A stretch of 64,000 nt of DNA, taken from Hemibagrus wyckioides. Its lineage: Eukaryota; Chordata; Actinopteri; Siluriformes; Bagridae. The stretch is from positions 5,691,199 to 5,755,198 of the forward strand of contig NC_080713.1 in the NCBI RefSeq assembly GCF_019097595.1, in the 5' to 3' direction. Position 1 is the first letter of the stretch. Each line of letters starts with the position of its first letter. The notes under the pieces are model-generated. The model was not told the DNA's origin. It did not search any database and was given only the letters and a program-made list of their open reading frames with translations. The position numbers were made by a program, and so were the translations under genes. Shown in pieces: positions 13,179 to 26,518 of the stretch.

Positions 13179-13857
13179 ATGGGCCACTGAGGCACTTGCA
13201 TTGATTTCTAATATTTCAGGTTATCCAGTAAATTACAGATTATTGCAACTTTTTTCACCTTTTTTTAGTTGTGGAAGCTTTGGGAGTCTTGACCCAGTTT
13301 TTCTTCTGTATTATAACACATTTATCAGCACCGGAATAAGCACCGGGCCACGTTAATGAAACTTGCTGCCAACAACAGTTATCCTTTTTATTATAAGAAG
13401 AAAATTGGATAATTACTAAGAAGAGGCAGAGTACGGAAATGTTAAAGACTAGGGGTTAACAATGCATCTTCTACAGGGCAATATTACCGAAAGGTATAGC
13501 CGTGCGCTAATGAACACACACTCTGCCATTTCTCACAGACAATTAGAGTGGAATATGAAATTGGATGGCATTTTCACAGAATTGAAGGTCAATATCACTG
13601 CCTCTGATTGGTCCTCCTCGATTGCAGCTTGATGAAACCAGCAGTTAGGCGATATTATGAAAGAGGGAGTAGCATGGGCAGATTTGGGGCTTATTGAGAA
13701 AGCAGGGGAAAGGCACTTGTCCTCGAAATTAAGTGACATATCATGGGTGTAAATTATTCTGCCAGATTTCAGCTGGGAGTGTATTAATCACCAAGAATCA
13801 GGAAAGAGTACACTTGATCAAGTGTAATTAGAGTGCGTCCATGTTCCGGTGCGTGAC

Positions 13858-13860
<3 letters not shown>

Positions 13861-13894
<34 letters not shown>
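13861..13894. repeat. (GT)n(AT)n microsatellite
   Basis: A short GT run passes into 26 bp of TA alternation. Confidence 0.93.
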
Positions 13895-13902
<8 letters not shown>

Positions 13903-16900
13903 ATGTATATGTGTGTGTGGTTGCATTTATATGCATGTGATGCCTTTCCTTTCATGTTGACACAACAGGATTAGAATTTTGACGGCAGCAGGAAGGGACG
14001 AGTTTAATTGAAGAGCATCGAAAGGGATTTGGACATCGTCTGAAGTCAAGCAGCATGAAAGCCTAAGATATAAGAGAGAGAGAAAATGAGACTAGGAGTG
14101 GGATTGCGCAGGAGAGAGAGATCGAGAGAGGACTCATTTGGAAGATAATAGACAGCACCGGAGCCAGCCATGCAAAATGATTGCGCTCATCCCACTGCTC
14201 CACAGTGTACCAAAGCTAATTGGGCTAAAAACGCTTTTTAATTTTTTGTTTATGCTCACGCAGAGCAGTTGGACAACCACAGGGATGATAATGTTTATGG
14301 CTCCATTTATTGGAAAAATACAACTGAGGGCTGAGTAAACCAGGGATTTAGCCTTTTCACAAAGTAGGTCTCTATTTTTTCTGGCAGTTACACAACTATA
14401 AAGGGAGCGACGAAGACGGAAACAGGTGTCAAGCAATCAATTCTATGCGTCCCTGTGGTTCTATATGCGATATTTAAATATATCTAAACTTCCAAGGTTG
14501 TTTTGTTGTTGTTGCTCTACAACTGTATTCATGTGCATGAATGAAATATTTTGCACGTAATTTATACCTGTGAATCGGACACAAGTGCATCTGTACGATA
14601 GATTGCAAACGTTTAGGCACCCTATTTTTCCTGTTAAAAAATGTATATATATTTTGCTTTTTTTATATTTCCAAACAAATGTCTTAATGAAAATAAAATG
14701 GTACAGAAAAATGTACCATATTTAAAAAAAAAATAAAAATAGACAAATTTTACCTCTAATTAATTAAAAAAAACAAAGAATTTTGTTTTGTTCATAAGGG
14801 ATTACGGAACAAATGCTATCTCATTTATTGTTTTATATGCTTAATTTTAGAAGTCGTCATTGCATTACAGTGTTTCATACTTCCTAAGACTTTTGCACAG
14901 CATTCTTCACACTGTGAAAAATTTCCAACCGTAGCAGCACTTACTGAAAGTTTTTCCTCTGGTTAAATTAAGCATGGAGATTTCACACATGGCTCCTCCA
15001 AATTCAGCATCAGCACAGAGTTAGAAATCTCTAAACCCAACAGATGGGCATTTAACCTTCTAGAAAGTCGCCTGTGTGGCACGCGTTCGTCCGCGGCAAG
15101 GAAAGGAAACAGACCCAACAACCCATTTACTCATCAGACGTGTTTAATCCTCTAGAGATCCAGATGTTTGTCGGTTTTTACAGAAGGCGAGTTATTTTAT
15201 GGTTTTTCGATTCATTTATTTTAGATTGTGTTCAAATTAGCTTCTGCGTAAACCCAACTATTGAACAGTAACAAAACTTAGTGGGCCAAACCTCCATTAT
15301 GCAAATGGAACAGCTGTTGCTGGAGGAGCCCAGAGGCCCATCATGAGATACAAAGCAAGCCTTCAGCCATCACCCATCATCCCTACACTCCAGTAATAAC
15401 AGAAGCTCTTGACATTTTTCCATTCTTTACCTGTCTTGTTTATCCCCCCCAACCATCAACCTCTCCAAATGGTCATTTGGCTGCCTATCAGAACTCCATT
15501 GCTTTGATTAGAATGTCAGATCCAATCAAAGCATCAGTCCAATCCCATTATAGAAATCAGTAATGCACTTTCCACTCACACACACACTCGCGTCTGGTTC
15601 ATTTTTTTTTTTTCTCCCTCATAATTAACCATATGCCGTGTGCTAACAGGAGGACAAGCTTGCCATTAAAGGGGACTAATTAAACTCAAAGACAGGAAGG
15701 AAATCGGTGTGTAACTTAATGAAGATGACGAGACGGGCGGTTATGACACGTCTGGAGTGCCTGATCACGGCTGTGTGAAGTGATAGCTCTCCACACATTG
15801 ATCACTCCTGGATGCGTACGAACACAGGACTAACGGCGAAAGGCGCCAAACATCCCATCCTGCGGACCGTCATTTGCACAAAGTATTAAGACATCAATCA
15901 GCTCATTGATCTGTGTGTCCTGGAAATGTCAGCGAATGATCTGCATCGATCGCCATGACATATATAGTGACTTGGATTATTGGCTTTTTTGGGGTTGCTT
16001 TTTTCACTTTCGGTGCTGTGATCAGTCTCGTGGAAAACAGACATCGCCGACGGCTACCGGTGCTGAACGGAAGTGCTTTCAGTCGAGCAACAAAGCCTCA
16101 CTTCTGATGTCCTATTTCTGACTGAATGCCCGTCGCATTCCTCTTTGAAAAGTCAGCCTTATTCTTCACTACTTCAGTACAATTCCCTGAAGAAGATCCC
16201 CTGAAAATCTCTGCTGGCCGAGGGAAAAAAATTAAACAAGTTTCCTGAGTTGAGATGTCATTTCTTCTTCTTCCTTTTAATTCCTTCCTCTTTTATTTGC
16301 TCTGTCGCTTTTCTCTCTCTCACACAATGCTTTGATTCAATACATGAACCTTTCTGTGTGACTTCCTTAGAAGCTTATGAATTCACTGTGGGGCATATAC
16401 TTACGCACACCCAAGCAGACAAAGCTCTTTATTTTAACTCAATTCTCCTTTCTAGTTTGAATGAATTCTCTGTCGGCTTGGGAGAGAGTTTTGACATAGT
16501 TGTTCTGTGTAAACCCCAGGTACCGTTTCTGATGGTTTCGGATTGTGACCGAGTACCGAAAGCCATCCAACTGGTGCCTTTTGTTACTGTACTGTTGGTG
16601 AATGAAAAAATTTTTCTGGTGCCAAAAAATCTCTGGCAGTATTTTTTTTGTCCCGTATTTAACAATAGACATCGCATCACAAAAGCAGCTTTACAGAAAT
16701 CCGGCTGTAGATCTAGGTCAGAGGTATTTGTCTAAAATTTAGCTGTCCCTCTCATGAGTATTCACTCTAGTCATGGACCTTGATGCTCTCTGTAATCTCA
16801 CTTATTCTGTGCCGTGCAAAATATGATCTCTGTGTTAATAATCAAACAGTTAAACAACAGTTGCTCGTTATATATGATGTACAGTGTAAATTATTCATAG

Positions 16901-17296
16901 TTACATTCATACCCGATGTCCATTTATACCCAACATCCAAATATGCCCATGTTTTGTCTTGGTTTAGTGCAACAGACTCAACAAACACAACATGTTTTGA
17001 ATTCACCACAGTGAGAATAAAAATATATTCCACTGGAGTATTTGTTTTTTGTCTGAAAACAAGCCGTTTTGTTTCACTTTGCAAACAAAACCATAGATGG
17101 TAAATAAAATGGAGGTCATATCTCGAACCTTATGGCTAGTTTCTGATCTGATGTGCTGCCTTCAGGTGAAAAATCGACCTGTGATTGGGTGCAACAGAGG
17201 ATTTGCTTCAGAAGCTGAATTGTTTTGTGTAGAAAACGAAGGATCTGCTCTGTTATACTGTAAGAAGCTGAAATGCTTTGCTTGGTGTGCATCCTG

Positions 17297-17728
17297 ATCA
17301 TGGTCTGATTTACTCGAAGACTACTGTGCCATCATCGCACTGCCTTTTGTGCTCCGGTCATCATCAGTGAACGTTTGAAGGCTTCGACAGGAAGTCTATA
17401 ATGAACTCAGAAACTGACCTATTAGTTCCTCAGACGTTTTTGGTTGCACAATTCAATGTGTCTATGAACTGCCATTGTTTACAGTTACATTATTTACTGT
17501 CCAGTGTCACCCAAATGAGTATTAGGTTCCTTTCTGAGCCTGGTTCCTCTCAAGGTTTCTTCCTCATATCATCTCAGGCAGTTTTTCCTCACCACCGTCA
17601 CCTCAGGCTTGCTCATTAGGGAGAAATGTTTCAAACTGTGTCCTTTTTATTCTATGTTTTTATATTTCTGTAAAGCTGCTATGAGACCAATGTTAAAAGT
17701 GCTATACAAATGGATTAAATTGAATGAA
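17297..17728 (+). mobile_element. LINE-like 3' tail repeat
   Basis: The sequence contains the recurring fish repeat text GGTTCCTCTCAAGGTTTCTT, CATCTCAGGCAGTTTTTCC and AAAGTGCTATACAAATGG, ending in a TTAAATTGAATGAA tail that resembles the ATTGAATT 3' tail of a retroposon. No reverse transcriptase remains. The exact family was not determined. Confidence 0.65.
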
Positions 17729-20344
17729 GTATTTGATGACCCCTGATCTAGAGCCCTAATGAGCCAAAAAAGGTCATTAAGAAACCTTGAAAAGACTCAA
17801 GGTGGAACCGATCCTTGTGGTTGACAATGAATAGTAGAATCAGAAGAATCACATCCCTATAAGGCCATAAACAGCAGGAGACAAAGGAAAAGGAGTTACT
17901 AGTGCATACATCTCTTGTATTTGCTGCTCAGTCTTCGCCTTCGTTATCAGCTATACATTGCACGCATGGTGTTTATCAGCAACTTGGGATCAGTTGCAGC
18001 TTGATGTGAAGCTTCGCTGTCACCCTACACATCACTTCTCTCCTCTCCCATCTGTTTCCACACAGAAACTAAGCTTTTGCATCAGGGCTGTAGTGTAGTT
18101 GACAGATTTCGTTGTACTCTGCAGGTAAAGTGTGTATGCAGACGTGTGTGTTCTTTTTGTTCAGCAGCAGTGGCAGCTACCCGGGCTTCACTTGTAAACA
18201 TTATGTCAGGTTTTCCTAAAGCCCCCCTGGCGCAGATGGTCCATGATGTCCTGCTCTGTTGCTCTCTGCTCATTCAGCAAAGCTCATCTCCATAAACCAG
18301 ATGCCTTCTCTAAGCTCCCTAGTGCTGTATCGCTTTATAAGCCTGATAGAAATGTGTACGTGGGTTTGGTCAAGCTGGAAAATTTCACCTTGTAAACATT
18401 AGCGTAGAGGTTAAAACTATTCGTATGCATGCTTTATTTTTTTGGTGTATCCTTTGAACTAGCTCAAGCCATATTTGTGCTGAAATATATGCCTTGTTTT
18501 CTTAACAAGTGAATGAATGGTATGAAAAGTTAGTAGTAGACTGAGTAGTATAAATTAATACATAGATGGATAAATGATAAATGCTTTAGCTAGCCTAGTG
18601 GGTATGTGGAAGCTCCTAGTGTCATGATTTAGTTAGCTGGAACATGCTTTTAAAGTTGTAGTTCTATTATAATCTAACGAAGTATGGCCAAAAAGTTAAC
18701 TAGTTAATAGAATTCACTGGCATTCAGTGTATCAACCAATCAGACATTCATATCATCATCAGTATAAATAAATTGTACATCAAATGAAAATAATATTCTG
18801 GTTGTGAGTTTGATATAAAATGTCTCAGGACAATTTTAGATGCTCATGAACAGGCATGGGAGACTTTTCTATGAATATATTGCCTTTAGTTGGCTGAAAA
18901 ACTACAAACTCTTAAAGTGTCTCCTAACACACTGATCAGTCATAACATTATGAGCAGTGACCGGTGAAGTGAATAAGACTGATGATCTCCTCATCATGGC
19001 ACCTGTTAGTGGGTGGGATATATTAGGCAGCAAGTGAACATTTTGTCCTCAAAGTTGATGTGTTAGAAGCAGGAAAAATGGACAAGCGTAAGGATTTGAG
19101 CGAATTTGACAAGGGCCAGATTGTGATGGCTAGACCACTGGATCAGAGCATCTCCAAAACTGCAGCTCTTGTGAGGTGTTCCCGGTCTGCAGTGGTCAGT
19201 ATCTATCAAGAGTGGTCCAAGGAAGGAAAGACAGGGTCATGGACGGCCAAGTCTCATTGATGCACGTGGAGAGCGAAGGTCTCGTGTGATCCGATCCAAC
19301 AGACGAGCTACTGTTGCTCAAACTGCTAAAGAAGTTAATGCTGGTTCTGATAGAAAGGTGTCAGAATACACAGTGCATGATGGGTCAGGGCTGTTTTGGC
19401 AGCAAAAGAGGGACCAACACAATATTGGTCATAATGTTATGCCTGGTCGGTGTATGAGCCATTAACCACATGAAAAAAACAAACCAGAGAAATATTCCGT
19501 TTGGTGAAGAGTTAATACTCTAAGCAAAGGCAGAAGGTATTGTGAATTTCCTCCAGAAGGGACTGTCTAACCAGTGTATCTTGTCTCCTAATAAAGCATG
19601 TCAAAGATATTATTCATCTCTGACTAGCGTATTTGTTTTCTCTCAAGTTAGCATGGCTTTTGCTGGGTTTTTCTAGGTCACAGATGCTGTAGTATTTGTG
19701 TGTCAGTCCTGGTCTGCAGGAAAGCATCATAGCACTTATCAGTGTATTGTTGTGTTTTGCTGCCCATTGTGTGTCATTGTCGTGTTTTTGTGGTTGCGTG
19801 CATTGCGTTTAATTGGTTGCATTGTGCTACAGCCGGCATTAAAAAGAAAAAACCCAAAACAAAACAACCGACAGGTTTAGACCTGTCGCATTTTTAATCC
19901 CCAAATCCTCAACCCAAAAATTCACACGGCTAAATAAAGAGGCAGAGGTCACAAGCGTACGCGTACACAAAGGGATAGCAGACATCTTGCAACCGCCGCA
20001 GACTTTTTTTGAGCAAATTATTTAAAGAAATGCCAAGTAGTTTAGTTGGAGTGTAATTGGATATGCTAAACAAATAGTTGGTGTGATTAATGCAGTGTTT
20101 GTACAGGAATGCTGCACACTTGTGTGCTGTGCACAGATTAGCGGAGTGATGAGATGCGGGGTTGGATTTGCGGTCACACTTTAAGCCTGGTCTTAGTAAA
20201 TTAGAGCGTGTGAGAGAGTGACGAAGCTGTTTTGTGACTAAACATAGACGTGATGCAAGTCTGGGAGGCAGACGCGTGTTCGGGAAATGATTCATGTGCA
20301 GTGTTGTGATTTCAGTAACACAATTCTGTTATATATGTGGGTTG
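17729..20344. other. non-coding stretch around copy B, no gene seen
   Basis: Apart from the deleted Tc1-like element at 18930-19452 nothing is recognised. Frames at 18077-18295 and 19930-20295 lack domains. Confidence 0.55.
18930..19452 (+). mobile_element. non-autonomous Tc1-like element, HTH-only family, copy B
   Basis: This copy is 523 bp. An ATG at 19078 opens a short frame beginning [19 protein letters not shown] and [20 protein letters not shown], terminated at 19258-19260 after a small deletion. The later part (RVIRSNRRATVAQ, AGSDRKVSEYTVHDGSGLFW) lies in another frame. No DDE residues remain. A TA follows the right end. Confidence 0.9.
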
Positions 20345-21412
20345 ATTCGTTTGTGTTTGTGTGAGCAGGTTTTTGTGTGTGTTTACTTGTGGGTGATTGT
20401 GTATGTGTTCACGCGTGTGTGTGTGTGCTTGTTCATGTGTGTGTGCTAGTTCATGTGTGAGTGTGCACTAGTTCGTGTGCACTAGTTCATGATTGTGCAT
20501 GTTCTTGTGTGCGTCGTCTTGTGTGTGTCCTTGAGTGTGTGTTTACTTGTGTGTGTTCATGTGCATGTTTGTGTGTGTGTTCACATGTATATGTGTATTC
20601 ACGTGTGTTCATGTGTTCACATATGTGTGTGTTCATGCGTGTGTTCATGTGTTCACGTGTGTGTGTTCACATGTATGTGTGTTCATGTGTGTATTCACGT
20701 GTGTTCATATGTGTTCACATATGTCTGTGTGTGTGTTCATATGTGTTTACATGTGTGTTCATATATGTTCACGTGTGTGTTCACATGTATGTGTGTTCAT
20801 GTGTGTATTCACATGTGTGTTCATGTGTTCACATGTCTGTGTGTGTGTTCATATGTGTTTACATGTTTATATGTTCACGTGTGTGTGCTCATATGTGTTC
20901 ACGTGTGTGTGTTCATGTGTTCATATGTGTTCACGTGTGTGTTCACTTGTGTGTTCATGTATTGTTTGTGTGTGTTCATTTGTGTGTTCATGTATTGTTT
21001 ACGTGTGTGTTTATATGTGCTCATGTGTGTGTGTTCATATATTGTTCATGTGTGTTCATGTGTGTTTACATGTGTGTTCATGTGTGTTCACTTGTGTGTT
21101 CATGTATTGTTTGTGTGTGTTCATTTGTGTGTTCATGTATTGTTTACGTGTGTGTTTATGTGCTCATGTGTGTGTGTTCATATATTGTTCACGTGTGTTC
21201 ATATATTGTTCATGTGTGTTCATGTGTGTTTACATGTGTGTTCATGTGTGTTCACGTGTGTTCTCATATATTGTTCACGTGTGTTTTCATGGGTGTTCAT
21301 ATGTGCTTGTGTGTGTGTGTTCATGTGTGTGTTTTCATGTGTTCATGTGTGTGTTCATATATTGTTCACGTGTGTGTTCATCTATGTGTTTGTGTGTGTT
21401 CATATGGTTGGT
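20345..21412. repeat. TGTTCATGTGTG-type minisatellite with higher-order duplication
   Basis: About 1.07 kb built from GTGTGTTCATGTG/GTGTTCACGTG words. Segments repeat at larger scale: the block starting at 20667 recurs at 20781 (period 114), and the block starting CTTGTGTGTTCATG at 20946 recurs at 21091 (period 145) with one 2 bp loss and one roughly 20 bp gain. All three + frames stay open because the unit lacks stop codons; they are not genes. Confidence 0.93.
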
Positions 21413-22110
21413 TGTTGTTGGAGAAACCCCTTTGCTGACCGCTAGACTCTCTACCATCCAATTATTTCCTGTTCTGTTGCTCAGTAATCAAACTCGGACT
21501 TCACATGAACTGAAATTGTGTCTGTTTCGCCGTTTTTTCTAAATATAAGCTTTTATCTTTTTGTAAGCAGGAAAATTTTAGTTTGTGGTGCTATGAGGGT
21601 TGTGATTTTGGATGCTAATAAAGTGTATGTGTGTGTGTGCTTGGTCCAAAATATCCCAAGAAAATACAACTAGTAAAAAACAGAAGTAGATGATTAGAAG
21701 TAGAATTAGCAATTAGCAAGTAGTTACATATGTATGTTTTATATACTGATATATCATAGAACTGTGTGTGTGTGTGTGTGTGAGAGTGTGTATGCACTGA
21801 AATCTCCTCACATATCTTCGTTATTCTGTCTCATCTCACAATGGTACACTGTACCCACTGGAATCGAGGCTGACAGAGAGAAGAATTAGCGACATAGGAA
21901 GTATCCACTAACGAGTTTTTTCCTGCCACACTGCGCAAACAAAACTGATGTGAAACCAGAGCCTCTGCCTAATTGTGAAGAGGAATTGTGTTGAGTCCCC
22001 ACCCACCCACCCACAAACACACACACACACACACATTCCACACATCATGCTGTATGACACAATTAAAGAATAGATCTCAATTTCTATATAGTGGTAAATA
22101 TGCGTTTATA

Positions 22111-22628
<518 letters not shown>

Positions 22629-22992
22629 ATACACACATTTGCATATGTAAATATTTGATATTAAAATCTTTCACATTTTTAAGAGTAATAAGCATTTTCT
22701 GTACATGTAGCACTCGTATATCCTTAGCTACAATTACCAACCTAAAAAACGTCCTATTTTTTGACAGTCAGGGTCACTTGGTTGTTTTCTTTGTTCGTAA
22801 TGTTACACATCCTCTTCTTTTCGACATTGCAGGTTAATTATTATTATATAGTGAGGCCATAACATAAATCTAGGGCAAGCACTGAACTGTTATTCAGCTA
22901 TTCAGGCTAGTTGTCATGGTGATGTTCCAACATGGTTACATAAAATCATCATTTACATAATTTAGGTCATAGCCTTAGAAAATAACAGGCTT

Positions 22993-23299
22993 TAGCCAAT
23001 CAGGAAAAAGTGTGTGTGTGTGTGTGTGTGTATGAGTGTGTGGATGGATGGAAGGATGAATGGATGTGTATATATATCAGACAGTCAGTGAAAAGTGTGT
23101 GTGTGTCTGTGTGTGTGAGCTTGTATATATGAGTATATGGACAGATGGATGGATGGATGGATGGACATACGGATGGATGTATACATATCAGACAATCAGA
23201 AAAGGTGTGTGTGTGTTTGTGTGCTTGTATGTATGAGTGTGTGGATGGATGGAAGGATGACTGGATTTATATATCAGCCAATCAGGAAAGAGTGTGTGT

Positions 23300-23339
<40 letters not shown>

Positions 23340-23395
23340 ATGGATGGATTTATACAAAGCCAATCAAAAAAGGGTGTGTACATATCAGCCTGTGT
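22993..23395. repeat. about 100 bp TG/GGAT minisatellite
   Basis: Four to five units each run CAATCAGGAAA, a (TG)n run, then GGATGGATGGA and a TATATATCAG link. The TG and GGAT portions vary in length from unit to unit. Confidence 0.85.
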
Positions 23396-23396
23396 G

Positions 23397-23443
<47 letters not shown>

Positions 23444-23458
23444 ACGGACTGACAGAGG

Positions 23459-23556
<98 letters not shown>

Positions 23557-23579
23557 TAGATAGACAGACAGACAGACAC
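23397..23579. repeat. (GATA)n/(GACA)n microsatellite
   Basis: Two GATA blocks separated by AAACGGACTGACAGAGG, with GACA units near the right end. The sequence type is that of Bkm-like GATA/GACA repeats. Confidence 0.95.
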
Positions 23580-24094
23580 CAGTATATTGTAAAACAATTC
23601 TCTATTCCACCAAATAAGAAAAAGTAGCAGTGCACAATCCATCACACTGTTATGCTGCTGTCTCTATTATTCTCTCTCTCTCTCTCTCTCTCCACACCTC
23701 ACCTGTAGCTGTGTGCTTGTATAGCATTTCCACCGTATTTTAAATCCTTACCCCTGTTCTCTACCAGGGATCTGATTCCTATCTTCTGGAGTGATTTGGG
23801 ATTTGTCGAATCTCCGTGATGGGGCAGGAGGGTGAAACTCATTACTCTTCCGCTTTGTTTTTCCCTCCGTTTACTTTCTTTTCCTCCTGCTGCAGACAGT
23901 CAGTGTTATGACCTCTCTCTATAGTTCTGTGATGGAGCGAAAATTTCTCATTCCATCTCCTATTTTTTTTTATTTTTTTTGCTTTTGTCTCTCTATTTCC
24001 GTGTACAAAGAGGTAACAGTATGGCCGGATTGCTCTCGTCTCCTGGAACACAGCCACTTTCTTCCTGTTAGAGGAAGCGAATGCCGTAATTGTC

Positions 24095-24097
<3 letters not shown>

Positions 24098-24172
<75 letters not shown>
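24098..24172. repeat. (AT)n microsatellite
   Basis: About 75 bp of AT alternation followed by a T run. Confidence 0.97.
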
Positions 24173-24175
<3 letters not shown>

Positions 24176-24661
24176 TTTTATCAGATGACCGAGCAGCTCG
24201 ACATCACCCTGCTAAAATTAGCACGCTGACTGCAGGCACTCAAACCTCAACTAAGAAGTAGCCATCACAGACTTAACTTATCCCCAAGCTGGTATTACAC
24301 TGCAGTCTGTTAAAGATTATTACTTGTCACACTATATGACACCATCCCAATAAAACCACATCCGGATCCTCGAACAGACGCTGGGATAATGTGTGCCCTT
24401 CGTGTCGGATTATATGCAGGAGATCTTTTAACAAGGAAAGATTTCTGTTCTGTTCATGCCATCGGTCAGTGAGACGCAGAAACAGAAACAGAGTGAGGTA
24501 ATAAGGATATGGTAAAGATTTATTATTGGTATGCCAGTGCTATTTGGAGCTATCCCGTGAGGTTCACAAAACCATATGCTGTTCTACTTTTGGTGGATAT
24601 TTATAAGACACCTTCGTCTATACGTTTGCATGTGATCATAAGCAGGTTGTTATATTAACTT

Positions 24662-25424
24662 TTCATTTTATTTCATTTCATTTCCTTTCCCTTTTCCTGT
24701 CCACTTTTGTTTTTTCCTTTCCTTTCCTTTCCTTTCCTTTCCTTTCCTTTCCTTTCCTTTCCTTTCCTTTTCCTTTTCCTGTCCACTTTTCTTTAATCCT
24801 TTTCCATGCTCCTTTCCTTTCCTTTCCTTTCCTTTTCCTGTCCACTTTTCTTTAATCCTTTTCCATGCTCCTTTCCTTTCCTTTCCTTTTCCTGTCCACT
24901 TTTCTTTAATCCCTTTCCATGCTCCTTTCCTTTCCTTTCCTTTCCTTTTCCTTTTCCTGTCCACTTTTCTTTAATCCTTTTCCATGCTCCTTTCCTTTCC
25001 TTTCCTTTCCTTTTCCTGTCCACTTTTCTTTAATCCTTTTCCATGCTCCTTTCCTTTCCTTTCCTTTTCCTGTCCACTTTTCTTTAATCCTTTTCCATGC
25101 TCCTTTCCTTTCCTTTCCTTTTCCTGTCCACTTTTCTTTAATCCTTTTCCATGCTCCTTTCCTTTCCTTTCCTTTCCTTTCCTTTTCCTGTCCACTTTTC
25201 TTTAATCCCTTTCCATGCTCCTTTCCTTTCCCTTCCCTTCCCTTCCCTTCCATTTTCCTGTCCACTTTTCTTTAATCCTTTTCCATGCTCCTTTCCTTTC
25301 CTTCCCTTCCCTTCCCTTCCCTTCCCTTCCCTTCCCTTCCCTTCCCTTCCCTTCCCTCCACTTCCCTCCGCTTTGTTTTGCTCCTTTTCCATGTTCCTTC
25401 CCTTCCCTTCCTTTACCTTTAGAA
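24662..25424. repeat. pyrimidine minisatellite, TTTCC blocks plus conserved spacer unit
   Basis: Nine clear units, 52-70 bp apart, each contain TGTCCACTTTTCTTTAATCC then TTTTCCATGCTCC, separated by (TTTCC)n or (TTCCC)n of varying length. Degenerate units flank both ends (24699 and 25368). The + strand is almost entirely pyrimidine. Frames through it encode lysine-rich or FP-rich repeats and are not genes. Confidence 0.95.
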
Positions 25425-25987
25425 GTTAAATAAAGGGTAAAACCCGATCTACCCTGAAGGTTCAAGGCAAACATGCTAAGTCACCCTGCCCCCTTGAAGT
25501 TACAAATACAAATAGTTCCAATGCGGAAAAGCATATCTGAGTCATGTCTGAGTGGGAATGTCGAAATTTGATGTCAAAGCAGCCACATCTTGTCCGGAAT
25601 TCTTCGCATTTTGCTTCTGCGTAATTATCCAGTGCTCTACAGTACACTATAACTCAATACAAACCAACACACAGTTCCATTGTTGTCCACGGTTTCCACG
25701 GTAAGGCCAGGAATCACTGCAGCAGATGGCAGATTATCCAAACAAGTGGACAAATTACCCACACTCCCCCGGTGTGCTGGACTATAGCGACGGCAAGCCA
25801 AAGGCCCGGGCACCAGAATGTGAAGCAGTGGGGAAACTGACAGCCATGTTTTTATTTTTTCTCTTTTCTTGCTCTCAAAATGCGGTCACAATTAGTTCTG
25901 TTACTGCCAAAAGAAAATGGATTACATTATAAACACAATTCATGTATGGAGTAAGGAATAAAATACTCATGGGGAGTGTACTTATAG

Positions 25988-26226
25988 GAAAGTGGTAGCT
26001 CAAGTGGTTAAGGCTTTTGATTGGAAGATCACGGTTTAAGCCCCAGCACCACCAAGCTGCCACCATTGGGCCCTTGAGCAGGGCCAACAACCCCCCCTGC
26101 TCCAGGGACACTGCATCAAGGCTGACCCTGCACTCTGACCCCAACCCTCCAAGGATGGTATATGGGAAGAAAAGAATTTTACTCTGCAGTGATGTATATG
26201 TGACAAATAAAGGCTGCTTAACTTAA
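25988..26226 (+). mobile_element. tRNA-derived SINE
   Basis: The head has a polymerase III A-box-like GTGGTAGCTCAAGTGG and a B-box-like GGTTTAAGCCC spaced as in tRNA. The body (CCATTGGGCCCTTGAGCAGG, GACCCTGCACTCTGACCCCA) is the type repeated in many ostariophysan fish. The 3' end is ATATGTGACAAATAAAGGCT. It lies between the two related TTTCC arrays. Confidence 0.82.
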
Positions 26227-26518
26227 TCAACAGTAGCATGGATACATAGCACAGCAAGATACATATCCTGGCTGTCAGATTATATTATATCACAGCTATC
26301 CATTTTATCTGCAAAGGGACAGTGAGGCTGATGGGGTTTTTCTGCATTCTCACAGGATTCCACTTAATTAATCAATTGGACTCAGTCTGTTGATGCCTGA
26401 TGGTGTATCAGGTGTGTTTCAGCTTGGACTGAAACCATTTAGCTACAGCAGCTGAGAACCAGGCAGGTTTGGGTCAGGCAGATCTGCAAAGATTTAGTCA
26501 GTTAGAGATCTTAATCCA

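Larger units (their letters stand above)
9981..17296. other. non-coding stretch, no gene seen
   Basis: Unique sequence punctuated by the AT- and T-rich tracts listed separately. A 161-codon frame at 16250-16735 begins with TTG rather than ATG, has no recognisable domain and no splice or Kozak support. Confidence 0.6.

Noticed and set aside
16250..16735. 161-codon open frame, the longest outside repeats apart from transposase
   Set aside because: It begins at TTG, has no recognised domain, and such a length is plausible by chance in 64 kb.
20461..21542. Three overlapping 318-335 codon Cys/Val-rich open frames on the + strand
   Set aside because: All three frames are open only because the TGTTCATGTG repeat has no stop codons; composition follows the repeat and there is no domain or splice support.
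23397..23579. GATA/GACA repeat as a sex-chromosome marker
   Set aside because: Such repeats occur on autosomes as well; no sex-linkage evidence is in the sequence.
24779..25290. CRISPR-like pattern of a conserved unit with variable spacers
   Set aside because: The spacers are simple (TTTCC)n runs, the genome is vertebrate and no cas genes exist; it is a minisatellite.
24662..25474. Lysine/glycine-rich (minus) and Phe/Pro-rich (plus) open frames
   Set aside because: They are translations of the TTTCC minisatellite; similar frames at 26469-27044 come from the sister array.
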